Shown here piece after piece: positions 7,921 through 15,892 of a stretch of 64,000 nucleotides of DNA. Made by a program: the position numbers and the translations under genes. The notes under the pieces were generated by a model that saw only the letters and a program-made list of their open reading frames with translations, searched no databases and was not told the origin of the DNA. Within the stretch, counting starts at the first letter, position 1; each line of letters opens with the position of its first letter. The DNA comes from Sharpea porci (GTDB taxonomy: Bacteria; Bacillota_I; Bacilli_A; Erysipelotrichales; Coprobacillaceae): the NCBI RefSeq assembly GCF_009695655.1, contig NZ_VUNM01000006.1, forward strand, positions 1 through 64,000, given 5' to 3'.

Positions 7921-9282
7921 ATGGAAAGAGAATTACCCCATGACCAACAAGCTGAACAGGCTTTACTTGGGGCGATGCTGATTGACAAGGATGCTTGTTC
8001 CGAAGTTATCAATATCGCTATTCCCGATGATTTCTTCTACGATAGCCATAAGGTCATCTTTGCGGCTATGAAAGCCTTACAGGAAGAACGTCAGCCTGTT
8101 GATGTCACAACGCTAACAACATACCTGATGGACAAAAAGGAGCTTGATCGTATTGGCGGGGTGAATTACTTATTAACCCTTTCCCAGTCCGTTCCAACAA
8201 CTGCCCATACGCAATATTATCTAAAAATCCTCAATGATAAAGCATTATTGAGACGTCTTATAAAAGAATCAACCGATATCATTACCAAGAGCTATGATGA
8301 TATTGGTAATATGAATGATTTTATTAATGATGTTGAGAGAGATTTCTTGGCGGTGACAAGAGATCGTAATGCGGGTGAATTTAAGAATATTGATGAAGTT
8401 GTCGATAATGTCACAAAGCGTCTCAATATCTTACAGAAGAATGGTGGTGTTGTCTCAGGTGTTAAGACAGGTTATCGTGATCTCGATAAATTAACATCAG
8501 GATTCCAAAAGGGAGACTTGGTCATCTTAGCAGCCCGTCCTTCGGTCGGAAAAACTGCCTTTGCCCTCAATGTCGCCAATAATTCATCCTATTATTCTAA
8601 AGAGGCTGTTGCTGTATTTTCACTGGAAATGCCTGCTGAACAGCTCGTTACAAGATTGATCTGTTGCGCTGGATCCATCAACAACGATGCCCTTAAGACA
8701 GGTTCTATTCTTAAGGAGAATCCAAATAAATATTATGCCGCAGCCGATAAAGTCATGCATGATAATCTCTATATTGATGATACACCGGGTATTAAAGTCG
8801 GTGAGATTGCAGCTAAATGTCGACGTCTTAAACAGGATGTTGGCTTAAAGCTTGTCATCATCGATTACTTACAGCTCATTTCCGGCCCTAACAACTCTAA
8901 AGAAAGCCGACAACAAGAAGTATCCGATATTTCAAGAAGCTTGAAGGCTATGGCGAGAGAACTGGAATGTCCTGTTATAGCTTTGTCACAGCTCTCACGT
9001 GCTGTTGAACAGCGTAAAGGTAAACCGATGCTTTCGGACTTACGTGAATCTGGTGCCATCGAACAGGATGCTGATATTGTTGCTTTCTTGCATCGTGAAG
9101 ACTATCAAAACAAAGAGAAAGAAGCAGAAACAAATGGCTTAACAGAAATTGTTGTCGCAAAGCACCGTAATGGTGCTACAGCTGACATCCCTGTAGTCTT
9201 TGAAAAGCAATATTCACGTTTCTCGGACTATACAACTGAACAAGTTCCTGAAACGGGTGAGAGTATAAGAGATTTAAGATGA
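7921..9282 (+). CDS. dnaB: Replicative DNA helicase DnaB/DnaC
   Basis: This 453-residue protein is the hexameric replicative helicase. The N-terminal domain begins LPHDQQAEQALLGAMLID, and the RecA-like C-domain has Walker A ARPSVGKTAF, Walker B LVIIDYLQLI and the ALSQLSRAVEQR and SDLRESGAIEQDAD motifs. Length is normal and no intein is present. AGGAG lies 6 bases before the ATG. It is the last gene of the yybS-gdpP-rplI-dnaB block. Confidence 0.97.
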   Translation: MERELPHDQQAEQALLGAMLIDKDACSEVINIAIPDDFFYDSHKVIFAAMKALQEERQPVDVTTLTTYLMDKKELDRIGGVNYLLTLSQSVPTTAHTQYYLKILNDKALLRRLIKESTDIITKSYDDIGNMNDFINDVERDFLAVTRDRNAGEFKNIDEVVDNVTKRLNILQKNGGVVSGVKTGYRDLDKLTSGFQKGDLVILAARPSVGKTAFALNVANNSSYYSKEAVAVFSLEMPAEQLVTRLICCAGSINNDALKTGSILKENPNKYYAAADKVMHDNLYIDDTPGIKVGEIAAKCRRLKQDVGLKLVIIDYLQLISGPNNSKESRQQEVSDISRSLKAMARELECPVIALSQLSRAVEQRKGKPMLSDLRESGAIEQDADIVAFLHREDYQNKEKEAETNGLTEIVVAKHRNGATADIPVVFEKQYSRFSDYTTEQVPETGESIRDLR

Positions 9283-9295
9283 TAAATGATATTGG

Positions 9296-9328
9296 AAAAG
9301 AACGGATAGAGATGTCCGTTCTTTTCCA
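9296..9328 (+). terminator. Terminator after dnaB
   Basis: A perfect 11-bp stem AAAAGAACGGA/TCCGTTCTTTT with an 8-base loop ends the replication gene block. It is symmetric and could work in both directions. Confidence 0.8.
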
Positions 9329-9336
9329 TGAGTTTG

Positions 9337-9366
9337 TTGTTAATTTTCAGAAAGTTCATGTATAAT
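9337..9366 (+). promoter_or_regulatory. Promoter of tdk
   Basis: TTGTTA and a perfect TATAAT are separated by 18 bases, ending 26 bases before the tdk start. Confidence 0.6.
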
Positions 9367-9392
9367 GGTAAAGCTGAAGGGAGATTTATGGA

Positions 9393-10001
9393 ATGTATAA
9401 TCAATATAGTGAAGGCTGGCTTGAAGTGATTTGTGGCTGTATGTTTGCCGGTAAGACGGAGGAACTTATTCGTAGAATCAATGTTCTTACATTCGCTAAA
9501 AAGAAAATTATTGTTTTCAAACCTAAAATAGATAATCGCTATTCTGAAACAGAAATTGTGTCCCATGCGGGAGCACATGTGCCATGTGTTGTTGTTAGTA
9601 AGGCAACAGATATCTTAGAAAATATCAAACCTGATACGGATGTTGTAGCGATTGATGAAGTGCAATTCTTTGATCAGGATATTGTGGATGTTTGTGAATA
9701 TTTAGCGGATAGTGGTTTACGTGTGATGGTTGCGGGATTGGATAAAGATTTCCGTGGTGAACCATTTGGCGTTTTGCCAGACTTGCTTACACGTGCTGAA
9801 TTTGTCACTAAGTTGACAGCAGTATGTGCTAAGTGTGGTGCTCCTGCGACAAGAACACAGCGTATTGTCAATGGCAAGCCTGCTAGCTTTGATGACCCGA
9901 TTGTCTTGGTGGGCGCTAAGGAAGCTTATGAACCAAGATGCCGTCATTGTCATGAAGTCCTTGATAAACCTTTTAAATTCAAGAAAATCAAACATCGTTA
10001 A
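9393..10001 (+). CDS. tdk: Thymidine kinase (type II)
   Basis: This 202-residue enzyme phosphorylates thymidine in the salvage pathway. It has the P-loop [11 protein letters not shown] at residues 15-25, the catalytic DEVQFF motif, a structural zinc site with CxxC pairs CAKC and CRHC, and the lasso region. AAGGGAG is 9 bases upstream of the start. In many Bacillota tdk directly precedes prfA-prmC; here those genes lie about 13 kb away behind accessory operons. Confidence 0.95.
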   Translation: MYNQYSEGWLEVICGCMFAGKTEELIRRINVLTFAKKKIIVFKPKIDNRYSETEIVSHAGAHVPCVVVSKATDILENIKPDTDVVAIDEVQFFDQDIVDVCEYLADSGLRVMVAGLDKDFRGEPFGVLPDLLTRAEFVTKLTAVCAKCGAPATRTQRIVNGKPASFDDPIVLVGAKEAYEPRCRHCHEVLDKPFKFKKIKHR

Positions 10002-10077
10002 TACACAGTTCATATTCATTCAATAACATATAGGATGTCGAGAGAAATAACATCATAGTTCTCTCCTATTCCCCTTG

Positions 10078-10107
10078 AAGGTACCTTTTCCCCAGGTATC
10101 TTTTTTT
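10078..10107 (+). terminator. Terminator after tdk
   Basis: AAGGTACCT pairs with AGGTATCTT (one G-U pair) around a TTTCCCC loop, followed by seven T. Confidence 0.65.
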
Positions 10108-10223
10108 ATATCATAATCTCCAACAATTGATAGATCTATTTCTTGTACTCTCCAATGTAAAAAATTCCAACAAATGGTATCAATATCTAAATTAGGAACG
10201 AATGCCAATCACATTGAGAAATA

Positions 10224-10251
10224 TTTACATATAAATGAAAGCGGTTATAAT
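10224..10251 (+). promoter_or_regulatory. Promoter with overlapping cre-like site (alpha-glucoside operon 1)
   Basis: TTTACA and TATAAT are 16 bases apart. TGAAAGCGGTTATA (10236-10249) overlaps the -10 and matches the CcpA cre consensus TGWNANCGNTNWCA at every fixed position except the C before the last base. Repression by CcpA is therefore likely. Confidence 0.55.
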
Positions 10252-10314
10252 CTTAAATGTAAGTTAAAGAGATAAACAAACCGGTTAATAGATCTCAATA
10301 GGAGGAGAAGAATT

Positions 10315-11640
10315 ATGGAAAAGTTTAATGTTTGTATTGTTGGTGGTGGAAGCACTTATACTCTTGGTTTTTTAAAGTCATTTGTGAGATTAAAGGCAGA
10401 ATTCCCAATTAAGAAGTTGGTATTATTTGATATTGATGGTGATCGTCAAAGACCAATTGGTGAATATGGAAAGATTTTATTTAAAGAAAGATTCCCTGAA
10501 TTAGATTTCTCATATACAACTGACCCAGCAGAAGCTTATCCAGAAATGGATTTCATCTTCATGCAGATGAGAGCAGGCGGCTTGCCAATGCGTAGAAAAG
10601 ACGAACACATCCCATTAAGTATGGGAAAAATTGGTCAGGAAACTGTTGGTGCTGGCGGTATGGCTTATGGCTTACGTTCATGTGTTGACATGATTGAAGC
10701 TGTTCATCAGATTAGAGAATATTCTCCAAATGCCTGGATCCTCAACTATTCTAATCCAGCTGCAATTGTTGCTGAAGCATTACGTAGAGAATTCCCTGAT
10801 GATCAAAGAATACTGAATATCTGTGATCAGCCAGAAAATATTATTCGTTCTGTTTCAAGACTTCTTAATGTTGATTGGAACACTTTAGATCCTGTATACT
10901 TTGGATTGAATCACTATGGTTGGTTCACACACATCTATGACAAGAAAACAGGTGAAGATTTATTACCACTTATTCGTAAGACAGTACATGAAAAGGGCTT
11001 CTTGCCTCAGGATGCTGAACAGCGTGATCAGAGCTGGTTAGATACTTATGGATTTGTCCAGACAATGATGGAAGATTTCCCAGACTATATTCCTAATACA
11101 TATGATGGCTATTATCTCTATCCAGAATATAAATGTTCGCATTTAAATCCAGAATATACACGTGCTGATGAAGTTATTGATGGCCGTGAAAAGAGAGTAT
11201 TTGAAGAAGCAGCAGCTGTTATTAAAGAAGGTAAGGTTGGTGATCGTTTCCATGCCATCTCAGATGCTCATGCAGAAATGATGATCAAGGTTGCTGAAGC
11301 AATTGCTTTCAATACAAACCAGAGATTTATTGTCATCGTTAAGAATGATGGTGCTATCGCAAACTTACAGAATGACGCGATGGTTGAAGTTGTTGCAGAA
11401 TTAGGTATTAATGGCCCTCGTCCAATGCGTGTAGGGACAATTCCACAGTTCTATTATGGCTTGCTTGCTCAGCAGGTATCATGTGAAAAGTTGATTGTCG
11501 ATGCATATTATGAACATTCATACCAGAAAGCCTTAGAAGCCTTTACACTTAATAGATTAATTAATGATGCGAAGAAAGCACGTGAACTTTTAGATGCGCT
11601 TGTAGAAGCCAACAAAGGTCAATGGCCTGAATTAAAATAG
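10315..11640 (+). CDS. Family 4 (GH4) 6-phospho-alpha-glucosidase-like enzyme
   Basis: This 441-residue GH4 glycosidase has the N-terminal NAD-binding motif IVGGGSTYT, GQETVGAGGMAYGLRS, NYSNPAAIV, C170-DQP and the metal-site GLNHYGW. GH4 enzymes hydrolyse phosphorylated disaccharides by an NAD+/Mn2+ redox mechanism. CDMP-type motifs go with 6-phospho-alpha-glucosidases; CDQP here is close to that, so the alpha assignment is likely but not certain. AGGAGGAG precedes the ATG. The EIICB permease follows 21 bases later, so PTS-imported disaccharide phosphate is the expected substrate. Confidence 0.88.
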   Translation: MEKFNVCIVGGGSTYTLGFLKSFVRLKAEFPIKKLVLFDIDGDRQRPIGEYGKILFKERFPELDFSYTTDPAEAYPEMDFIFMQMRAGGLPMRRKDEHIPLSMGKIGQETVGAGGMAYGLRSCVDMIEAVHQIREYSPNAWILNYSNPAAIVAEALRREFPDDQRILNICDQPENIIRSVSRLLNVDWNTLDPVYFGLNHYGWFTHIYDKKTGEDLLPLIRKTVHEKGFLPQDAEQRDQSWLDTYGFVQTMMEDFPDYIPNTYDGYYLYPEYKCSHLNPEYTRADEVIDGREKRVFEEAAAVIKEGKVGDRFHAISDAHAEMMIKVAEAIAFNTNQRFIVIVKNDGAIANLQNDAMVEVVAELGINGPRPMRVGTIPQFYYGLLAQQVSCEKLIVDAYYEHSYQKALEAFTLNRLINDAKKARELLDALVEANKGQWPELK

Positions 11641-11661
11641 TCGAAAAAAGGGAGAGTTTGT

Positions 11662-13185
11662 ATGAAGAAAAATAGAATTATGGACTTCTTCTCAGCCTTA
11701 GGTAGAAGTCTTATGATGCCAATTGCTGCTTTAGCAGCATGCGGCATTGTTCTTGGGTTATCTTCTGCATTAATGAATCCTCAAGTTGTGACTGCGTTGC
11801 CATGGCTTGGCACAGGTGTCATTGGATTCATTATTATGATGCTGAATAAAGTGTCCGGTGTTGTCTTTACACTTTTGCCAGTATTATTTGCGATTTCCAT
11901 TGCGATGGGATTAGCTAAGGAAGATAAGGAAGTTGCTGCTTTTGCAGGTTTTATTGGTTACTATACATTCCTTGTTGCGAGTTCTTTAGTGATTTCAACG
12001 AAGGTTATTAATTTCTCAGCCATGAAGATTTCACCAATCTTAGGTGTTGAGACAGTGGATATGGGTGCTGTAGCAGGTATTTTGGTCGGATGTCTTACTG
12101 CATATCTCCATAATAAATACCACAAAGTCGTCTTTCCTGCTGCTGTGGCATTCTACGGTGGTAAGAGATTTGTCGCATTAGTAGTGACATTGGGATGTGC
12201 TCTTCTTGGCATTGTCATGCCATTTGTATGGAATCCTCTTTCAATGGGTATTGATACGATTGGTAAATTGATTAATGCAAGTGGATCCTTTGGTGTCTTC
12301 TTGTTTGGATTCTTAGAAAGATTATTGATTCCTACAGGTCTTCATCATGTTTTAAATGGTTTATTCCGTACAACATCACTTGGTGGTACATTTAATGGTG
12401 TTGAAGGATGCTTGAATATTTTCTTACAGAATGTTGATAAAGTGCCTTTAAAAGCACTCGAACCTTATACAAGATTCCTTGGTCAAGGGAAAATGCCATT
12501 CATGATGTTTGGTTTACCTGCTGCTGCTCTTGCCATCTATAGAACATCACCTGAAAAAAAGAAGCCTAAGGTCAAGGCTTTAATGATTGCTGGTGTGGCT
12601 GCTTCGTTTGTATCCGGTATTACAGAACCTATTGAGTTTGCGTTTATGTTTGTTGCTCCAGTATTATTTGTCTTCCATGCTGTTATGGGTGGTATTTCAT
12701 TTATGTTGATGAGTCTATTACATGTTATTATTGGTAATACTGGTGGTGGATTGATTGACTTCTTTATCTGGGGTGTCTTCCAGCCTGGTTCACACTGGTA
12801 TTGGGTTGTCATTGTCGGTGCTGTTTATGCAGTGATCTATTATTCGGTATTTAAATGGTATCTTTTGAAGAAACAAATATCTATTGATGTTGCCGCAGAA
12901 GATGATAGCGATGATGAAGGTGAGATTACAGCTGATGAAAAGATGCCGAATGTTGCTTCTCATGTGATTGAAGGATTAGGTGGTTTTGAGAATATTGTTG
13001 CGGTTAATAACTGTATTTCGAGACTGCGTGTAGATGTCAAAGATATGAGTAAGACGGATGATAATCTCCTGAAGAAAACAGGCTCACTAGGTATTATTAG
13101 ACCGAGTGAAACGCATATACAGGTGATTTATGGACCTAAGGTTGAAGTAGTTGCTGATGCTGTAAGACAGGTATTAAAGTACTAG
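11662..13185 (+). CDS. PTS EIICB permease, alpha-glucoside/glucose type
   Basis: This 507-residue protein has an EIIC membrane domain (about ten hydrophobic segments, with GLHHVLNGLFRT and the GITEPIEF motif) and a C-terminal EIIB domain with the phosphorylated Cys451 in NNCISRLRVD. It imports and phosphorylates a glucoside, which the upstream GH4 enzyme then splits. No EIIA domain is fused; the EIIA-Glc gene at 14786 is the likely donor. GGGAG lies ahead of the ATG. Confidence 0.9.
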   Translation: MKKNRIMDFFSALGRSLMMPIAALAACGIVLGLSSALMNPQVVTALPWLGTGVIGFIIMMLNKVSGVVFTLLPVLFAISIAMGLAKEDKEVAAFAGFIGYYTFLVASSLVISTKVINFSAMKISPILGVETVDMGAVAGILVGCLTAYLHNKYHKVVFPAAVAFYGGKRFVALVVTLGCALLGIVMPFVWNPLSMGIDTIGKLINASGSFGVFLFGFLERLLIPTGLHHVLNGLFRTTSLGGTFNGVEGCLNIFLQNVDKVPLKALEPYTRFLGQGKMPFMMFGLPAAALAIYRTSPEKKKPKVKALMIAGVAASFVSGITEPIEFAFMFVAPVLFVFHAVMGGISFMLMSLLHVIIGNTGGGLIDFFIWGVFQPGSHWYWVVIVGAVYAVIYYSVFKWYLLKKQISIDVAAEDDSDDEGEITADEKMPNVASHVIEGLGGFENIVAVNNCISRLRVDVKDMSKTDDNLLKKTGSLGIIRPSETHIQVIYGPKVEVVADAVRQVLKY

Positions 13186-13186
13186 A

Positions 13187-13212
13187 AAAGCTCCCGTTCA
13201 GGGAGCTTTCAT
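13187..13212. terminator. Shared bidirectional terminator between EIICB and RpiR genes
   Basis: AAAGCTCCC and GGGAGCTTT form a perfect 9-bp stem. The stop codon of the minus-strand rpiR gene (13198-13200) lies in its loop and the EIICB stop is 2 bases before it. Confidence 0.7.
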
Positions 13213-13920
13213 ATTCGTGATCAAATCAATAATGATTTGGATAAGTAAGAATGTGGAGAGTTTATTGTGGACTTCATTATGTTGACTAGTATAGATAGGA
13301 ATATTGACATATTGCGTAAGATTATCGGGTATAGGTGAACTGCAGATCCAGCAGACAATAGCACCACGGGTATGGAAATCCTCAAGAATGGATTGATATT
13401 CATCATGAGGATGTTCTGTAAGTATGAGAATAAAGGAATTCTCAGGAATTGTCTTTGAGAGTGAAGCTAGTGTATCAATCCAGTTAATCGAGATACAAGG
13501 AATATCAAGTGTTGTAAGAATATCATACATATATTGGGCAGGTATTGATGAAATATTACGGCCATAAATATAAAAAGGCTGACATGTTTTAATATAAGTG
13601 ACAATTTGTCTAAGCTTTGACTCCTCAACAGTCGCAAGGTTATCATCAAGCTGGGCTTTCATGACAGGAATGATATTCGCATAAGGATCATTTGTGGAAT
13701 TTTTGTCTGAACGCAGTTTAAGCTTAAATTCCGAAAAGCCTCGACAACCGAGCTTCTGGCAAAAACGCACAATACTGGCATTAGAAACAAAGAGTTCATC
13801 ACACAAATCCGATATCTTCATCCAGCAAACTTTCTGGCGATTTTCCTGAACATATTGAAGAATCATTTGATCAGTATATGTCAGTTTGCTTTGATCTATG
13901 TTTTCAAGAAAATCATTCAT
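13198..13920 (-). CDS. RpiR/MurR-family regulator (second of a pair)
   Basis: This 240-residue regulator has an N-terminal HTH (KISDLCDELFVSNASIVRFC) and a SIS sugar-phosphate-binding domain (about residues 100-230). A longer open frame exists upstream, but AAGGAG 8 bases before the ATG at 13920 and the alignment to the family fix this start. It overlaps the upstream RpiR gene by 8 bases, so the pair is translated together. It probably senses the phosphorylated sugar of the neighbouring PTS; its own SIS domain is diverged from its partner's. Confidence 0.85.
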   Translation of the reverse strand: MNDFLENIDQSKLTYTDQMILQYVQENRQKVCWMKISDLCDELFVSNASIVRFCQKLGCRGFSEFKLKLRSDKNSTNDPYANIIPVMKAQLDDNLATVEESKLRQIVTYIKTCQPFYIYGRNISSIPAQYMYDILTTLDIPCISINWIDTLASLSKTIPENSFILILTEHPHDEYQSILEDFHTRGAIVCWICSSPIPDNLTQYVNIPIYTSQHNEVHNKLSTFLLIQIIIDLITNMKAP

Positions 13921-14701
13921 GGCGATTATCTCCTTTTTCATATATATCAAAATATTGTGCAAGAGCATCGATGATATAGAATATCGCAACACGTGAAGTA
14001 AATTCAGCCCCATCCCGTGTTTTCTCTTCTGTAAAGAAACGTAAATTGTAATCAGAATATTTCGCAATTTCACTTTCAGTATAAGGTGTAAAACTGATGA
14101 CTTTAATATCACGCATATGAGCCAGTTTTGCGAGTTCTATTGTTTTGGCCCATTTACCTGAAGCACTGATGAGCACAATGATGCTATTGGGGGATAGGGA
14201 TGAGAGTTTATGCTTAGCCATTTTTGTGGAACGAAGCGGATAGACATATTGTCGGCCTCTATTCATCAGCACCTGTACAAAATAATAGGCTATATTGTCA
14301 GTAATCCCACCAGGCATAAAGACAAAGACCGGCATGTTGGAATGAAGCACTTTGGCAGTACGTACCAGTTCTTCTGAACTTACTAAGGAAAGCGAACCTT
14401 TAATATTCTTTTTCAAATTCCTTACAATTTCATCAAAAGAAAGACTCTCATCTCCATGATTTGTATTGGTTATTGTTGTTTTCTCTTGTTTTAAGAAAAA
14501 TTTAAGCTCAGGAAAACCAGAAAAACCAATTTTCTTACATAAACGTATCACTGATGATGGTGAACAAGGAATAGCTGAAGCGAGTGTCTTAACATCCATA
14601 TTGATAACTTCATCAACATGTTGATAGATATAAGTAAGAATATTCATATCACTATTTGTAAGATTACGAAGTATTTCATCTGATAAATTCAAGTTCGTCA
14701 T
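13913..14701 (-). CDS. RpiR/MurR-family regulator (first of a pair)
   Basis: This 262-residue protein has an HTH_6 domain (DVKTLASAIPCSPSSVIRLC) at about residues 35-60 and a SIS domain containing VFVFMPGGITDNIAYYF and IVLISASGKWAKT. It is divergent from the EIIA-Glc gene and upstream of a second RpiR gene. Such GlvR/RpiR proteins control alpha-glucoside PTS operons. Two in tandem may form a heteromer or recognise different ligands. Confidence 0.85.
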   Translation of the reverse strand: MTNLNLSDEILRNLTNSDMNILTYIYQHVDEVINMDVKTLASAIPCSPSSVIRLCKKIGFSGFPELKFFLKQEKTTITNTNHGDESLSFDEIVRNLKKNIKGSLSLVSSEELVRTAKVLHSNMPVFVFMPGGITDNIAYYFVQVLMNRGRQYVYPLRSTKMAKHKLSSLSPNSIIVLISASGKWAKTIELAKLAHMRDIKVISFTPYTESEIAKYSDYNLRFFTEEKTRDGAEFTSRVAIFYIIDALAQYFDIYEKGDNRHE

Positions 14702-14712
14702 ATTATTACCAT

Positions 14713-14749
14713 TCCTCTATATATATTTACAAATATTATAAATAGAGGA
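14713..14749. promoter_or_regulatory. Inverted repeat in the rpiR/EIIA divergent promoter
   Basis: TCCTCTAT and ATAGAGGA are perfect 8-bp arms 21 bases apart in the AT-rich region between the divergent genes. It is a candidate RpiR operator. Confidence 0.4.
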
Positions 14750-14785
14750 TATTATATAATCAATAAAGAGAGGAGAAGGATATTT

Positions 14786-15259
14786 ATGTTTCATTTATTT
14801 AATAAAAAGAAAGAAAATGTCATTGTAGCACCATTTGATGGAGAAATGTTTTCCATCACAGAAGTCAAAGATCCAGTATTTGCCCAAAAAATGATGGGTG
14901 ATGGTGTTGCTCTTAAGTCTACAAAAGATAAAATCACAGTCTGTGCACCGGCAAGTGGTCAACTTGAAGTGCTCTTTAATACCGGACATGCATTTGGTAT
15001 TGCCTTAGATAATGGTGTTAAAGTGCTCGTTCATATCGGTCTTGATACAGTCAATGCGAAAGGGGGCGGCTTTAAAATCCTTAATAAAAAACAAGGCGAT
15101 AATGTAAAGGCTCTTGAACCTATTGTTGAAGTTGATCTAGCTAAGCTTGCTAAGGACTATGATACAACAGTTATGGTAGTTGTTACTGATGCGGCAGGAA
15201 AGCAGATTACATTTAAAAATCCTATGACTGTAGCTTTAGGAGATTCTTTAATTCAATAA
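14786..15259 (+). CDS. PTS EIIA-Glc domain protein
   Basis: This 157-residue free-standing EIIA of the glucose family has VAPFDGEMFSI, NTGHAFGI (His68) and VLVHIGLDTV (His83, the phosphorylated His). It passes phosphate from HPr to EIIB. It is the only EIIA of this type in the window and both EIICB permeases lack one, so it probably serves both. GAGGAG lies ahead of the start. Confidence 0.92.
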   Translation: MFHLFNKKKENVIVAPFDGEMFSITEVKDPVFAQKMMGDGVALKSTKDKITVCAPASGQLEVLFNTGHAFGIALDNGVKVLVHIGLDTVNAKGGGFKILNKKQGDNVKALEPIVEVDLAKLAKDYDTTVMVVVTDAAGKQITFKNPMTVALGDSLIQ

Positions 15260-15265
15260 GTAATT

Positions 15266-15292
15266 AAACCATCACAAGTTGATGGTTTTTTG
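15266..15292 (+). terminator. Terminator after EIIA-Glc
   Basis: AAACCATCA and TGATGGTTT flank a 4-base loop, followed by a T run; the next promoter's -35 begins in this T run. Confidence 0.75.
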
Positions 15293-15347
15293 TTGCATTT
15301 TAATGAATATGTGATAATATATACATATGAAGAGATAAACATATGAA
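15290..15347 (+). promoter_or_regulatory. Promoter and operator of the metal-efflux operon
   Basis: TTGTTG (15290-15295) and GATAAT (15313-15318) are 17 bases apart. ATATGT (15307-15312) and ACATAT (15323-15328) form an inverted repeat around the -10, and ACATATGAA is repeated at 15323 and 15339. This is a likely ArsR/SmtB operator. Confidence 0.5.
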
Positions 15348-15357
15348 AGGAGCATTC

Positions 15358-15651
15358 ATGAAAATAATAAAGGAAGAAGAAATTACTGATTTAGCTGATT
15401 TATTTAAGATTTTTAGTGACTCTACAAGATTAAGAATTCTCTTCTCCCTGATGGATGGAGAAAAGAATGTCACAGAACTAACACAAGATCTTGACATGAC
15501 CCAATCCAATGTCAGTCATAGCTTAAGCATTCTCAAGACGAATAAGCTTGTGAAGCCAAGAAGAGATGGCAAGGCTATTTATTATTCACTAGCGGATGAT
15601 CATGTAAAGACAATTATTGCCATGGGAAGAGACCATATTGAAGAAGAATAG
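15358..15651 (+). CDS. ArsR/SmtB-family metal-responsive repressor
   Basis: This 97-residue winged-helix protein has LFKIFSDSTRLRILFSL, ELTQDLDMTQSNVSHSLS and a wing PRRDGKAIYYSL. The last helix, DDHVKTIIAMGRDHIEEE, carries Asp/His/Glu residues like the alpha5 Zn/Co site of CzrA. An ATG at 15343 precedes AAAGGAG, so the second ATG at 15358 is the start. It heads an operon with an HMA protein and a CPC ATPase, so it should derepress on zinc, cadmium or cobalt. Confidence 0.88.
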   Translation: MKIIKEEEITDLADLFKIFSDSTRLRILFSLMDGEKNVTELTQDLDMTQSNVSHSLSILKTNKLVKPRRDGKAIYYSLADDHVKTIIAMGRDHIEEE

Positions 15652-15662
15652 GAGAACATATT

Positions 15663-15878
15663 ATGAAAAAGAAATTTAAGATCTATGTCGATTGTGCAAG
15701 CTGTGCAGCCAAGATGGAAGATGCAGCGAAGAAGGTGGATGGTGTCATTGATGCCAAAGTGACATTCATGACACAGAAAATGACGGTTGAAGCAGATGAT
15801 GCAAGAATGGATGAAGTTTTAGAAAATGTTCAGAAAGCTTGTAAAAAAGTAGAACCAGATTGTGAATTCTATCTTTAG
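15663..15878 (+). CDS. Free HMA-domain metallochaperone-like protein
   Basis: This 71-residue protein is a single heavy-metal-associated domain with the metal motif CASC (residues 11-14) and a ferredoxin-like alternation of strands and helices. It probably replaces the N-terminal HMA domain that the next ATPase lacks, delivering or sensing the metal. It lies 11 bases after the ArsR gene and 14 bases before the ATPase. Confidence 0.85.
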   Translation: MKKKFKIYVDCASCAAKMEDAAKKVDGVIDAKVTFMTQKMTVEADDARMDEVLENVQKACKKVEPDCEFYL

Positions 15879-15892
15879 GAGGGGGGATCTCT

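Larger units (their letters stand above)
10002..10314. other. Intergenic region between tdk and the GH4 operon
   Basis: This 313-base gap holds the tdk terminator, the promoter and cre-like site of the next operon, and a palindrome AACCGGTT near 10280. No ORF with a ribosome binding site was seen. Confidence 0.6.
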